From positions 2,790,001 through 2,854,000 of the forward strand of contig CP025322.1 in assembly GCA_004014935.1 (NCBI GenBank): DNA of 64,000 nucleotides, given 5' to 3'. The DNA comes from Saccharomycopsis malanga (Eukaryota > Ascomycota > Saccharomycetes > Ascoideales > Saccharomycopsidaceae). Position numbers and translations under genes: made by a program. The notes beneath the pieces were generated by a model, which was not told the origin of the DNA, ran no database searches, and saw nothing but the letters and a program-made list of their open reading frames with translations. Numbering within the stretch: the first letter of the stretch is position 1; every line of letters begins with the position of its first letter. Of this stretch, positions 1-9,525 are shown piece after piece.

Positions 1-330
1 GTACCCTTGGGTGGAGCCTTGGACACTGTTAATTCAGTCCTATGTATTGCCAGCCCAGAGGATATTGACGGCTGTAAAGCAGGTGCAAGACCGTTTGCTA
101 TTGTTTTAAGCTGCTGTAAGGAGTTGCTAGTTGTAGAGGTAAATCCGGCTTTTTTTTTCGGCTTTGCTGCGCAGCAAATGTTTCTTTCTTTATATATATC
201 TTGGTTCTTGCAATAAATGTTCCACCTTCTGCAGCAGCTGTGTTTGGTTTCTCTGGGGTGTTATATTGTTTAGTTTTCCACACCTGTACGTATACTAGCT
301 TTGTTCTCTTGTACCGGTTAATAGTTATAG
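1..330. other. Left-edge non-coding stretch
   Basis: I see no convincing gene here. Short open frames on both strands (for example 7-216) have no recognisable composition. The segment is probably the 5' flank of the helix-turn-helix gene that starts at 331. Confidence 0.5.
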
Positions 331-1290
331 ATGCAAAGCTGCAATTCTCCAGTCTGTTATAACGATAAGAGACATACAGTAATGAACTCTAAAAAGAAAA
401 AATCCTATGACAATCTCAATGATCAACAGAAACAAAAGATGGGGATTCCTTATTTGCTCAATGACCAACAACGTCGTCAACAAAATGATCAAATTACCCT
501 TCACAGCACCAGTTCTGAAAGAACCTATGATTATCACTCATACACTTCCAGACCATCAGCCATTAACCCGTCATATCCATGTAGTAATCAATCCTACACC
601 ACCAATCCGCCACTTACCAATCCCTCAGCACGCTCGCTGGCTGTCTGCAATCAAACAATTCCAGCACATTATCAAACATCGTCGGTTCCTAATAACATGA
701 CTATATACAATATTCAGAACCCCAATCTGTATATTGCAGGTCCTAACTCCGACAATGTGTACCAGCAAGATCCAGCAAGCTCATCGCCACCGCCTTCTGC
801 TTATTACAATCCACTTAGCCAGTATCATATAGCAGGGCCCTCGGACCAAATATCAATGGCTTCAACAGTACTTCCCCACAAAAGATCTTATAGCACAGGC
901 TTGGTAGCAAAGCCCAGCAAATCTCATGTTATGGGACCCAACACTGCTGATTCTAAAGAAGACCGCAAAAGAAGACTCCAGTTGGCCCTTGAAAACTTGA
1001 ACAATGGAGTCTTCAAAAACATCCATTCTGCGGCCAGTGCTTACGATGTAAATTACAACTCGTTGAAAAACGCTTACTACAAAATCAACGGCAAGGACGA
1101 AAACCGCCAGAGATTGACCACCTCTGAAAGAGAAAAAAGAATAAAAAAAGCCATTGAAGGATTCAGGGATGGAAAATACTCAAACCTTACCGAAGCTTCA
1201 AAGTTTGAAAAAGTCTGTGCAGAAACCGTCAGAAACCGCTATCATGGAAGAACACAATCTTTCAGCGAAGCCAAGAAATCCAACAAGTAG
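331..1290 (+). CDS. Protein with two C-terminal psq-type helix-turn-helix motifs
   Basis: This 319-residue protein has a low-complexity N-terminal two thirds rich in Ser, Asn, Gln, Pro and Tyr. At the C-terminus are two consecutive helix-turn-helix-like segments, about residues 213-257 (RRLQLALENLNNG, then SAASAYDVNYNSLKNAYY) and 268-308 (KRIKKAIEGFRDGKYSNLTEA, shortened here to its key residues A-I-E-G-F and N-L-T-E-A). The spacing and the alanine-rich turn resemble the psq/CENP-B-type DNA-binding motif found in pogo-family transposases and in host proteins derived from them. No transposase catalytic domain follows, so I infer a host DNA-binding protein, possibly domesticated. An in-frame ATG at codon 18 is an alternative start. 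I do not recognise a named orthologue. Confidence 0.65.
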   Translation: MQSCNSPVCYNDKRHTVMNSKKKKSYDNLNDQQKQKMGIPYLLNDQQRRQQNDQITLHSTSSERTYDYHSYTSRPSAINPSYPCSNQSYTTNPPLTNPSARSLAVCNQTIPAHYQTSSVPNNMTIYNIQNPNLYIAGPNSDNVYQQDPASSSPPPSAYYNPLSQYHIAGPSDQISMASTVLPHKRSYSTGLVAKPSKSHVMGPNTADSKEDRKRRLQLALENLNNGVFKNIHSAASAYDVNYNSLKNAYYKINGKDENRQRLTTSEREKRIKKAIEGFRDGKYSNLTEASKFEKVCAETVRNRYHGRTQSFSEAKKSNK

Positions 1291-1533
1291 AAACACTTGT
1301 TGGAATTGTATTATATTCCTCATTTTTTTCTGTTTCATTTTTATTATTTGCATTATAGCATTAGCATCTTTTGTCTTTTAGCATCATATTTCGCATCGGT
1401 CACCATGTTTTGGCTTTAATATAGTAATCTAATCTACGTCTCCTTCATGTCTACGAGTGCTTGGTTCATTATTATTCTTTAATATCAGAAATGGGAATCA
1501 AATACAAAATTACCAAATTCATCTTACATTAAA

Positions 1534-1840
1534 GACCACTGGGCCATTTGGCTCAGTGGTCCGTGCTCTCAGAGAAGAGAAAAACAAGACCAACTAATAG
1601 GAACACGGGTTCGATTCCCAAGACGACACTTTTACTCGCTGCTTTTTACGATGCTGAACGTGATTTCACAGGCAAGTGCAACTGTCTGAAAGATGGCCTA
1701 GAAGAAAATTTACTTACTTTTCAATTGAGTGACAAAATTATGGAGTTTTTTGGGTTTCCCCTTTTGGGTTTTACCAAGTCCCTTAGACATACGTATATAC
1801 GAAACTGATATGTACTGGGCTTGAAATATATGATATTATT
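1534..1840 (+). mobile_element. tRNA-derived SINE, full-length copy 1 with target-site duplication
   Basis: The element begins GACCACTGGGCC, carries a pol III box A at 1549-1559 (TGGCTCAGTGG) and box B at 1608-1618 (GGTTCGATTCC), then a tRNA-unrelated body. It ends with the family's conserved 3' block (TACTGGGCTTGAAATATATG) and a short TTATT tail. It is flanked by a 13 bp direct repeat with one mismatch, ATCTTACATTAAA at 1521-1533 and ATCTTACATCAAA at 1841-1853. That is the expected signature of target-primed retrotransposition. No protein is encoded. Confidence 0.9.
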
Positions 1841-2096
1841 ATCTTACATCAAATGCGCACTTGATACAACTATATACTCAAATGTGTATCATTGGCAGTA
1901 AACTCCTATATTCTGCTAGTGCTACTTTTCCAATATACTAACTTACCAGCTTAAATCATCTCCACTTTGATTAATTGGATAGTTTGGTTCTAATATCCAT
2001 TCTTGGTTATTTGGTAAATGCTCTGTTGGGTTGTCCCAACAGACTCCTCTTAGTGTCACGTTATTAGCTTAGTATATCCTAGTTTTAGTATAGTAT

Positions 2097-2245
2097 ATAC
2101 TATATAATAGTCTTAAATAGCGATATATAGTCTTAAATAGCGATATATAGTCTTAAGCATACGATATATAGTCTTAAGCATACGATATATAGTCTTAAGC
2201 ATACAATACATAGTCTTAAGCATACGATGTATATAATCTCAAGTG
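2097..2245. repeat. Tandem repeat of about 20 bp
   Basis: Successive units read TATATAGTCTTAAATAGCGA (two) and then the variant TATAGTCTTAAGCATACGA (at least three), ending in diverged units. It is AT-rich minisatellite DNA in an intergenic region. Confidence 0.8.
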
Positions 2246-3200
2246 AAGTATACAATACATATATTTTTTAGGGTTAGCCAGAGGCTCGATTTTCTTCTTT
2301 GTTTTAAAAATTTCTTGGCTATGACGAGCTTTGGTTTTATCGTCAATAACCATCTAAATACCATTAAATTTAGAGACAAATAGCTATACGTATTACATCA
2401 TTATCAAGAATGACAAGCGTTCAATATTGCACCTTTAGGCTCTTGTATATTATTTCCTTTCAGCAGAATTTGCTTAGTTTTTCCTATATCTTTTGATGTT
2501 AGTTAATGCTAAGTTTGGCCTAATCTACGAGACGATCATATACTTTCTGTCAAGTTATGCATTACTGATTAACATAATCTACAGATAGTCTATAACTAAG
2601 CTTTACAAATTTATCAGAACTTTTATGAGGTTCTGAGGAGATGCCATAGATAAGAAGATCGAAGAGTTTCTCCGGAAATATTTTGATAGGAACAACGTAG
2701 CACCTTCCGTAATAGGCAATGTATAAACAAGACCATGATACCTCGTCTAGAACGCTTTTAACAAACTGGCAATAGGGTTTCCAGTTTGAGGCTTGCAAGA
2801 TTCCAACTTGTCGATGGCTCGGCAAGAGTTTCATTGTTACGTGAGCTTTCATAACTTAAGATTGGGCCAGGTCAATTAATAACCTGTTTCCAAACTATAT
2901 ATAGTACAATATATTATCTATAGATATAATATCAAGTTTGGATTTATTGTTTGATATTGAGAATTATCGTTCATAAATGTTTTATATTTTCCAGTGATAG
3001 TAATTAGTGATCTATATCAAAGACAGTTTATACGTTAACCAACCAGCCCTTTTTCCGTGTACACAAGATTCCTCGGGGCAATTCTTTTAACTTTCGCAAG
3101 TTTTGCTCATATTGACACTATTTCATGTTGTTTTGCCTTGGAACAACTGGTCATTATTGCTCTTCAAATATTATAAAAGTTTTCAAATACTCCGAGGGAA

Positions 3201-4364
3201 ATGAATGATATTACTCAAGATAACGGATTCAACAACTCTAGACAAATGTCATCAAATAATGATTTACGGTTTCAGAGGATGCTAGAGCAGCTTCACCATT
3301 ATAATGAAATTGAAACAGAAGAGAAGAGGCTACTTGGCCAGAAAATAGAAGAATTGAAGGAGCAGCTTGAAAAGTATAAGAATCAAATGAGGAATAAACT
3401 AGATCCCAATGAATTGTCCAACGTTGAAAGAAAAAGATTGGTGATTCTACAAAATGAGGCAAAAACCTTGAGGTTCCAGATAAGAACTATGGAGCAAGAT
3501 AAAGAGGTTGTACTGCGAGAATCAGATGAATTTAGACAAGAAATCCAATGTTTGAAAAAGGAAAAGTTTGACAAAATCACTGAAATCACCAATCTCAAAG
3601 TGGAGCTCAGGAATTTGGAGGAAATGATTCACAAAAAGCTTGAGGCAAAACTTCAAAGCTATAAAAGATTAATCAAAAGTCTCAAGGTGGAAAACGAATG
3701 TTTGCTTCAAAAAAACCAGGTTCTTGAACAGAAACTTGTAGACCAACAGAGAGTCAATGAATCGCTATTATATAATAACAATGAGCTCAAACAAGAAAAT
3801 GAACTTCTTCAACAAGGATTGGCTGAAAATTTAGAACGGTTAAAAGATCTCAGTTTGGAAAATAATAGATTAAAAACCCAAACTGGTTCAGATTATGATT
3901 CTTCGGATAATGACCATTTGAATTACCACAAACTTCCCATCAGAGCTAAAAAACAAATGAGAGATTCTAGAAGACGAACTAGCAAATCCCAATCTTCCCA
4001 ACAAGTGCTCTCCCAACCAATACGACTCCATACACACCAGCAACGTCGCCGTGAGCTTCCTAGCACTTTGGGAACTGAGAAACTAAAGAAAACAAACGGT
4101 AGTGATGGTGAAACTAAACTTCTCAGCGTTAGAATTGTAGGAAAACAATCAATGCTCAAACAATGCTATTTCAAATTCATGGTCTCTCAAGAAGATTTGG
4201 AAGACACGCGGTTTCTTCTCAAAAAAGCATGTCTCAAATATTGCTCCAAGTACAGTCTAAACTCTGGAGACTTGCAATTCACAAACTATAAGGGAGACAA
4301 GTTGAATCTTCAAGAAGGCTATCCCATATCCAACGGAGACATTATCTACGTCAATTACAGATAA
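3201..4364 (+). CDS. Coiled-coil protein with C-terminal ubiquitin-like domain
   Basis: This is a 387-residue protein. Residues about 15-250 are an almost continuous heptad-rich coiled coil (repeated L-K/E patterns, no prolines). A basic Ser/Gln/Arg linker follows at about 250-305. The last ~80 residues look like a beta-grasp fold: SVRIVG, then KFMVSQEDLEDTRFLLKKAC, and a final NGDIIYVNYR that matches the GD-x-I strand ending of SUMO-like and Rad60-SLD domains. There is no C-terminal Gly-Gly, so it should act as a binding module rather than be conjugated. A SUMO-like gene lies about 860 bp downstream on the same strand. I do not know the orthologue; a spindle-pole, septin or autophagy scaffold are all possible. 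The ATG at 3201 is the first in frame. Confidence 0.65.
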   Translation: MNDITQDNGFNNSRQMSSNNDLRFQRMLEQLHHYNEIETEEKRLLGQKIEELKEQLEKYKNQMRNKLDPNELSNVERKRLVILQNEAKTLRFQIRTMEQDKEVVLRESDEFRQEIQCLKKEKFDKITEITNLKVELRNLEEMIHKKLEAKLQSYKRLIKSLKVENECLLQKNQVLEQKLVDQQRVNESLLYNNNELKQENELLQQGLAENLERLKDLSLENNRLKTQTGSDYDSSDNDHLNYHKLPIRAKKQMRDSRRRTSKSQSSQQVLSQPIRLHTHQQRRRELPSTLGTEKLKKTNGSDGETKLLSVRIVGKQSMLKQCYFKFMVSQEDLEDTRFLLKKACLKYCSKYSLNSGDLQFTNYKGDKLNLQEGYPISNGDIIYVNYR

Positions 4365-5222
4365 CAAGGATCGGTACAGGTATAGAGTTAGGGATTATTA
4401 TATAGACATGGCATTTTAATACATAGAGTTTGATAGAGAGTCTTGTAGTGCTGAAAAGGATATACATGTGAATTTGGGCTGTTGATTGCTAGTTATTCTA
4501 TATCAGTTCATCATCAAAAAATTTGATTTTTAATTCCATTCCAACAAATCTAGCCGTATGGCTCAGTGGCCAGTGCTCTTAGAGAAGAGAAAAAAGACTT
4601 AACAGGAAAACGGGTTCGATTCCCAAGACGAACACTTTACTTGCTGCCTTTTACGAAGTTGACGGGCAAGTGTAACTGTCTAAAACACGACCAAGACAAA
4701 AGTCTAGTGCTTACTTTGCAATATATTGAATAAAAAAACTATGATGATCGGACATGATTGGGTTTCACCAAGTCCCCTTATATATAGCGTATAATTACGA
4801 AACTGACATTTACTGGGCTCGGAATATAAAATGTTATTATTATTAGTTAATATATAGTTTATATATTGTTATATCGATTATGCATCAATTACATAATATC
4901 TTCTCCGGGTGACCGGGCAATTATTTACTTTTTCACCAAGCGGCTTTCCAAATTAGAATATATTATAGCTCAATATATAGTGAACATGAGCATGTAAAAT
5001 CTGTAATTAAGCATATAAAGCCGTAATTGAGCTAATTCTAGGGTGTTTTTCTGCTTTTGGTGGTTTTTTTTTGTTATTAGCATTAGTTTAATTGTTTGTT
5101 TTTCAATCATTTGACGCGTTTTTTGATTTTTTTCTTTGAAAAGTGACTCGCGTATTTTTCTATAATTTAAAGAATCAAGCGCCACATTAACGGGTTCAAA
5201 ATTATTATTTTGGCATTGGACA
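4365..5222. other. Intergenic region containing SINE copy 2
   Basis: Apart from the SINE at 4549-4845 I see only AT-rich DNA and the presumed promoter of the SUMO-like gene. Confidence 0.5.
4549..4845 (+). mobile_element. tRNA-derived SINE, near full-length copy 2
   Basis: Box A is intact at 4559-4569 and box B at 4613-4623. The body, the 3' block (TTTACTGGGCTCGGAATATA) and a TTATTATTATTA tail are all present. The first bases of the head are diverged (CTAGCCGTATGG instead of GGGCCATTTGG). I could not find a clean target-site duplication. Confidence 0.88.
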
Positions 5223-5534
5223 ATGAGTGACACTTCTATATCATATCCTCCAGAAGAGCCTTCTAAGAAGACCGGCGAGAAGATTAAGGTCAAATTGAGA
5301 ATGAGTGACAATTCCTCAGAATTGATCTATCAAATCAAAACACATACTCCATTACAAAAGTTGTTTGATAATTATTGTGCCAGAAACAACTTGGACCCCA
5401 GCTCGGTGAAGTTTCTTTATGATGGATCAATAATCAAGGGCAATACCGACACTGCTGAAAAGTTTGAAATGATTAGTGGCGATGTCATTGAAGTATTCCG
5501 TAAGCACGATGGTGGAGGTTTTGTCAATTTCTAG
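5223..5534 (+). CDS. SMT3: SUMO-like small ubiquitin-related modifier
   Basis: This 103-residue protein has a short acidic-polar N-terminal tail and then a SUMO-like beta-grasp domain: IKVKLRMSDNSSELIYQIK, PLQKLFDNYCARNN, SVKFLYDGSII, and SGDVIEVFRKH. A glycine run at residues 97-99 is followed by only F-V-N-F, the short tail a Ulp1-type protease would remove to expose Gly-Gly. SUMO is attached to lysines of nuclear proteins by the E1-E2-E3 cascade. Similarity to Smt3 is clear in the YDG and GDVIE regions but modest overall, so this may be either the essential SUMO gene or a diverged paralogue. The upstream context gives no further clue. Confidence 0.75.
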   Translation: MSDTSISYPPEEPSKKTGEKIKVKLRMSDNSSELIYQIKTHTPLQKLFDNYCARNNLDPSSVKFLYDGSIIKGNTDTAEKFEMISGDVIEVFRKHDGGGFVNF

Positions 5535-6019
5535 GTTTTCCTATGAGACTTCGTATTTCCCTTTTTAAGCCAGAACTCTCATTTTCTTGGTTTGTTTGTT
5601 TAGTAAACATTGGTTGTTGTCTCAGAAATAAATTCATCCGCATTTTTGTATTATTTATTTGTTTGGATCATTATTGCAATTCATTTTGAAATTTCAAAGT
5701 TGCCGCCTTATTTCTAATTTTCGTTTTTGCAAAAGTTTGCCTCCGATTTCCAAGCATGGTGTGTGTTAGTTGTGTAATGTGGATTATCCCACTTGTTTTG
5801 TTTTGTTTTTTTCCGGATTGTTCATATTTTGGATATGGACCTTTGTATATTATCATATAATGATTTTTCATGTTTTCCTTCTTGTAAGTGTTGATTTAGC
5901 TAACTACAAGGTAGTGGGTATGAAGCTGTATTAATTAAGACTAGTCGTAAGAGATCATTAAAAAAAGAACTGAAAAAAGCAAAACTTTTAAGATTGAAGG
6001 TCATAAAGAAGAGCAACCA
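5535..6019. other. Convergent intergenic region
   Basis: This is the shared 3' flank of the SUMO-like gene and the alpha-actinin gene. It is T-rich and I see no gene or repeat. Confidence 0.5.
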
Positions 6020-9000
6020 CTAGGCGAGAACTGAATATTGGTTTTCAAGAACAATGGTAAAGTTCATTGGAACTTGGAATTTTGTTGGGAATTTAGAGTC
6101 CTTAGCGGTTCTTTTGACATGCGGAGAATGTTTGTTTGTAGGTTTTTTAGAGACAACCTGGGTTTCTTCCTCGGATTCGTAAATAGTTACTGGGGTATTA
6201 TATATCTCGTTCGGAGAGTTGGTTCTAGAAACAGTTTCCGGCGATGAGAATGGAGAGAAAGAACGGTCACTATAGACTGAGGAGTTACGAGAAAGAGAAA
6301 CCGGTTGATCAGCCTTGATAATGACCGGAGAGTCAAGTAATTTGGAACTGGATGAACCAAAGTCTGCTACGCTGGCGACAAATTCTTTGTAATCATAACC
6401 TTGTCTGGAGTGATGTATTGGCAAGCAAGACTCGATTTTCTTGGAGTATTGTTTGTCGAATTTAGGGGAGGAGCAGATAAATGATCTGAACTCCTTTTTG
6501 GTGATATATTCATGGCTTTTCGAGGCTTTACCAAACATATTTGATAATTCTGTAATAGAAAAGTTTTCAGGACAAGTTGATTTGTTTCTTGCAAAATGTG
6601 CAAAACTCGTAATTGATTCTTGCAAAAGTTTGACCTCAAATATAAGCTCATTGTAATCCATGAGAGCAACTGGCTGAGTGGTTGACAAAGCAGAGTCTAC
6701 AGGAGCAAATGGGTTGATGATATTAGAGTCTGCCGCAGTAGAGCCTGTAGTTGCAAAAGCGGCCACACGAACATGTATGGTAGTGTCAAATAACTCTTTC
6801 TTGTAGGAAATATTGTATTTTAACAACTGCTGATACATTTCAGAAATGTTCAAAACCAAAGAATCTAATCTCGCTACATCGTCTAAGAGCTTGGAGTTTC
6901 TATGTCTTTGCTGGTCTGCAGACATGCTGTGATTTTGTTTTATCAAATATTCATCAACCTGAAACTTGAGCTCGAACGTCTTCTTGTTGACAACCTTCAA
7001 AACGTCCATATAATTGGCCTTCAAATTGTCTTTCAAGGTGTGCAATTTCAGATCCACCATGTTCACGTAATTCATCTCCTCCTGACAGAGGTTTTTCCAG
7101 TTGGTTTCCAAATCAGCCAAGGAGGCCCCTTTGCAAGGGTAGTAGTACAAGTCAGTGCTGAGAGATGTCAAGAGATTGTTGATTTTACAGTAGAGCAATG
7201 TGAGGGCATTTTTCTCATACAAGATAGATTTCTTACTGTTTTGGAAATTGTTCTCCAAAAACCGCTTTTCATAATCTAATTCTTCCAAATCATACAACTC
7301 ATTATAACTGACCAAGTTGGTCCACTTGTAAATCTGTGTTCTAATGTTTGAAGAGAAGATCTTGGCCCTGCGTTCGTATTCGCTCTTCAAATTGAAAATA
7401 TCCGATAATGAGACCATATAATTTCTAAATTCAGAAACGTTCAACTCTTCAGATTGGTCAAAAGCATCTTCAGAAGGATAAGAGTCATCAGAGTCGTTGG
7501 ATTCTCCGTAATATTGGTCAACATCATCGTAGGAAGCGTCGATAAAAGCAGTGGCATTGACACCATTATCAAGACTTATGGTGCTATCGATGATATCAAA
7601 CGATCCAGAAATGGCGGAGAAATCCTCACTTGAAGGAGACAATTGTAATACTGGAGCTGGCCTTCTTTTGTTTCTTTTGATACTTCTTCTAGGAATTGGT
7701 GTAGGTTCAATTTCTTTATGATTTTTCTCTAAAGAAGAAACAGAACTTTCCATAGATGAAATAGAAGGGTCAGAAGTTACACTAATAGAGCTGTTTTCCT
7801 TGGAGGTTTTATAGAACAGATCCATATGAGGAGTCAAAGAGTTTAACCAACGTTGTTTGAACTCAGATAATCTTTTCACCGATTTGGTGCTCTTGATATT
7901 GTTTTCAATAGCCTCTGCAGCTTGTGTTTCAAATTGCAAAACAACCGAGTTCACATTAGTTGATTTTCTAGCATTATCAGAAGTGCCTTTGGAAGATATA
8001 GAAGAAGGAGGATATTTCGAAATGGAAGAGTCTCTACTGAGACTACTAGGACTGGAAACACTACTTTCAGACCGTGCCAATGACAATATAGACTTTTGGC
8101 GTTTCATCATCTTGGCTTTATTGATTTTTTCCTTTAATTCAGTAGCAAGTGAAGTGGTTGATTTTATAGTTGGTAATTCGATTGATTTGTTGAATGGAGT
8201 TTCGTTTGATTTGGCTGGTTTTTCATTTGCCAATTTATTCTCTGATTTGTCAATTGGTTTTGCAAATCTATTCTCTGATTTCTCAATTGGTTTTGCTAGA
8301 TTATTTTCATTTGTACTATGAATTGTCAGCTCGCCAATCAGTTTACCATTAAACTTTTCATACCAACCTATTAAATAAGTGATGACAACCTTTTCGTCTG
8401 GTCTTTGGACCAAAAGGTCTTCGTAATCTACCAATTGAGGAATACCGATATTAGAAGCCAAGGCGATGACTTTTTTGGTGTTGGCTTCTTTTCTAGTCAA
8501 GTCCAAGGTGTAGAAATCCATCAAATCTGGTCTTAGACTACTTAGAAGAGCGCTGATAGCGACTCCATTATTCCAGCTGGTACTGAAATCGGTAATTTTC
8601 ACCATACCGTCGAATTGTTGGACACATTTCTGACACCATTGAAGCAATGTTTTTCTGATGGTGGAGAAATCGGTGGCTTTATTATCCTGGAGGTTTGATA
8701 GGGTGAAGTTTAGGATAAGAGCCCATATCAATCCTAGGACCAATTTAAGATTACCTTCGTAGATGTCTTCTGCTCCAATATTGTGCAATTGTATATCGGA
8801 TTCCTTGAGATAGTTGAGCACACAGCTGATGTTGTCGATGTAATTTATCCTGAACTTTGGCTTGGTGGCAAAGCTTTTATTATAGTTTCCCTTGGAAATC
8901 TCCTTCATGAGATAATTCAAGATCACACCATCAGACAAGTCCTTCTGGAGATTACGAACACGACTATTCTTAACCTTGAGATCTTGAGAGCCTTCTAGTT

Positions 9001-9088
9001 GGATGTTGATCCATCTGAGAAACGCCTTGTGTTGGATTTTGACCCATCTGCCTTCTCGCAGAATCTCATTCATAGTCATTACTGCCAT
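6020..9088 (-). CDS. AIN1: Alpha-actinin-like actin cross-linker
   Basis: The first true ATG gives 1022 residues. Two calponin-homology domains form an N-terminal actin-binding region: CH1 at about 15-125 (WVKIQHKAFLRWIN, LVLGLIWALILNF) and CH2 at about 140-255 (LLQWCQKCVQQF, WNNGVAISALL, PDEKVVITYLIGW). A long Ser/Thr/Lys-rich insert follows at about 260-560. Next come helical segments that resemble a degenerate spectrin-type rod. Near residues 850-920 is an EF-hand-like region (TKKEFRSFICSS, YDYKEFVASVADF). A disordered Ser/Pro tail ends the protein. Fungal alpha-actinin bundles actin filaments at the cytokinetic ring. At over 1000 residues it is much longer than S. pombe Ain1, mostly because of the insert and tail. 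Confidence 0.85.
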   Translation of the reverse strand: MAVMTMNEILREGRWVKIQHKAFLRWINIQLEGSQDLKVKNSRVRNLQKDLSDGVILNYLMKEISKGNYNKSFATKPKFRINYIDNISCVLNYLKESDIQLHNIGAEDIYEGNLKLVLGLIWALILNFTLSNLQDNKATDFSTIRKTLLQWCQKCVQQFDGMVKITDFSTSWNNGVAISALLSSLRPDLMDFYTLDLTRKEANTKKVIALASNIGIPQLVDYEDLLVQRPDEKVVITYLIGWYEKFNGKLIGELTIHSTNENNLAKPIEKSENRFAKPIDKSENKLANEKPAKSNETPFNKSIELPTIKSTTSLATELKEKINKAKMMKRQKSILSLARSESSVSSPSSLSRDSSISKYPPSSISSKGTSDNARKSTNVNSVVLQFETQAAEAIENNIKSTKSVKRLSEFKQRWLNSLTPHMDLFYKTSKENSSISVTSDPSISSMESSVSSLEKNHKEIEPTPIPRRSIKRNKRRPAPVLQLSPSSEDFSAISGSFDIIDSTISLDNGVNATAFIDASYDDVDQYYGESNDSDDSYPSEDAFDQSEELNVSEFRNYMVSLSDIFNLKSEYERRAKIFSSNIRTQIYKWTNLVSYNELYDLEELDYEKRFLENNFQNSKKSILYEKNALTLLYCKINNLLTSLSTDLYYYPCKGASLADLETNWKNLCQEEMNYVNMVDLKLHTLKDNLKANYMDVLKVVNKKTFELKFQVDEYLIKQNHSMSADQQRHRNSKLLDDVARLDSLVLNISEMYQQLLKYNISYKKELFDTTIHVRVAAFATTGSTAADSNIINPFAPVDSALSTTQPVALMDYNELIFEVKLLQESITSFAHFARNKSTCPENFSITELSNMFGKASKSHEYITKKEFRSFICSSPKFDKQYSKKIESCLPIHHSRQGYDYKEFVASVADFGSSSSKLLDSPVIIKADQPVSLSRNSSVYSDRSFSPFSSPETVSRTNSPNEIYNTPVTIYESEEETQVVSKKPTNKHSPHVKRTAKDSKFPTKFQVPMNFTIVLENQYSVLA

Positions 9089-9525
9089 ACTGTGCGGTAT
9101 ATGCAAATAAACTGCTATGAATTTAATCTACAACTACTAGAAAACCCATACTTTATATCCCAGAGGCTCCAGAGCCGCTATTTCAGCCACTGGGCGCTCA
9201 TAATGGATATTTTGCAACCCGAAACACACTTGGGCTAGTCTGTAACAGCACCTCGCTACGTATCCAGAATCCAGGACTCTTCAAAAACGGCTAGCTCCAA
9301 ACACGAACCATGCAATCCCTACAGTCTAACACTACCTAGCAGCACCCCAAGATGTCCTGATAGGCAGTAGAAGCAGTCTGGCTGGTTCCTGGCAATGTGT
9401 TTTTGGAATTGCCTTAGGTTTTAGGCTTGCCTAATTTGGCAACGGAAAAAGCGGCCTAAAAAAATGGATATTCAATATATTCCCATATATTCATCCACAA
9501 AGCTTTGATTAATCAATCTCCAACC
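9089..9525. promoter_or_regulatory. Divergent promoter region
   Basis: The 437 bp between the divergent alpha-actinin and UPF0538 genes holds no open frame that I trust. A repeated TTGCCTAGG-like motif near 9400-9440 may be regulatory, but this is not established. Confidence 0.4.

Larger units (their letters stand above)
1291..3200. other. Intergenic region with one SINE copy and a short tandem array
   Basis: This stretch holds the SINE copy at 1534-1840, a dispersed ~50 bp repeat at about 1876-1930 and a ~20 bp tandem array at 2097-2245. A 96-codon minus-strand open frame at 2562-2852 begins with ATG, but I recognise nothing in it, so I do not call it a gene. The rest is AT-rich DNA, including the probable promoter of the gene at 3201. 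Confidence 0.5.

Noticed and set aside
1549-1618. SINE heads as functional tRNA genes
   Set aside because: Box A and box B are good, but there is no anticodon stem or acceptor pairing, and the sequence is repeated with non-tRNA body attached.
1548-1808. 86-codon open frame
   Set aside because: It is a reading through SINE copy 1 and is not conserved in the other copies.
2562-2852. Minus-strand 96-codon open frame starting with ATG
   Set aside because: No recognisable motif and no supporting context; kept only as a note.
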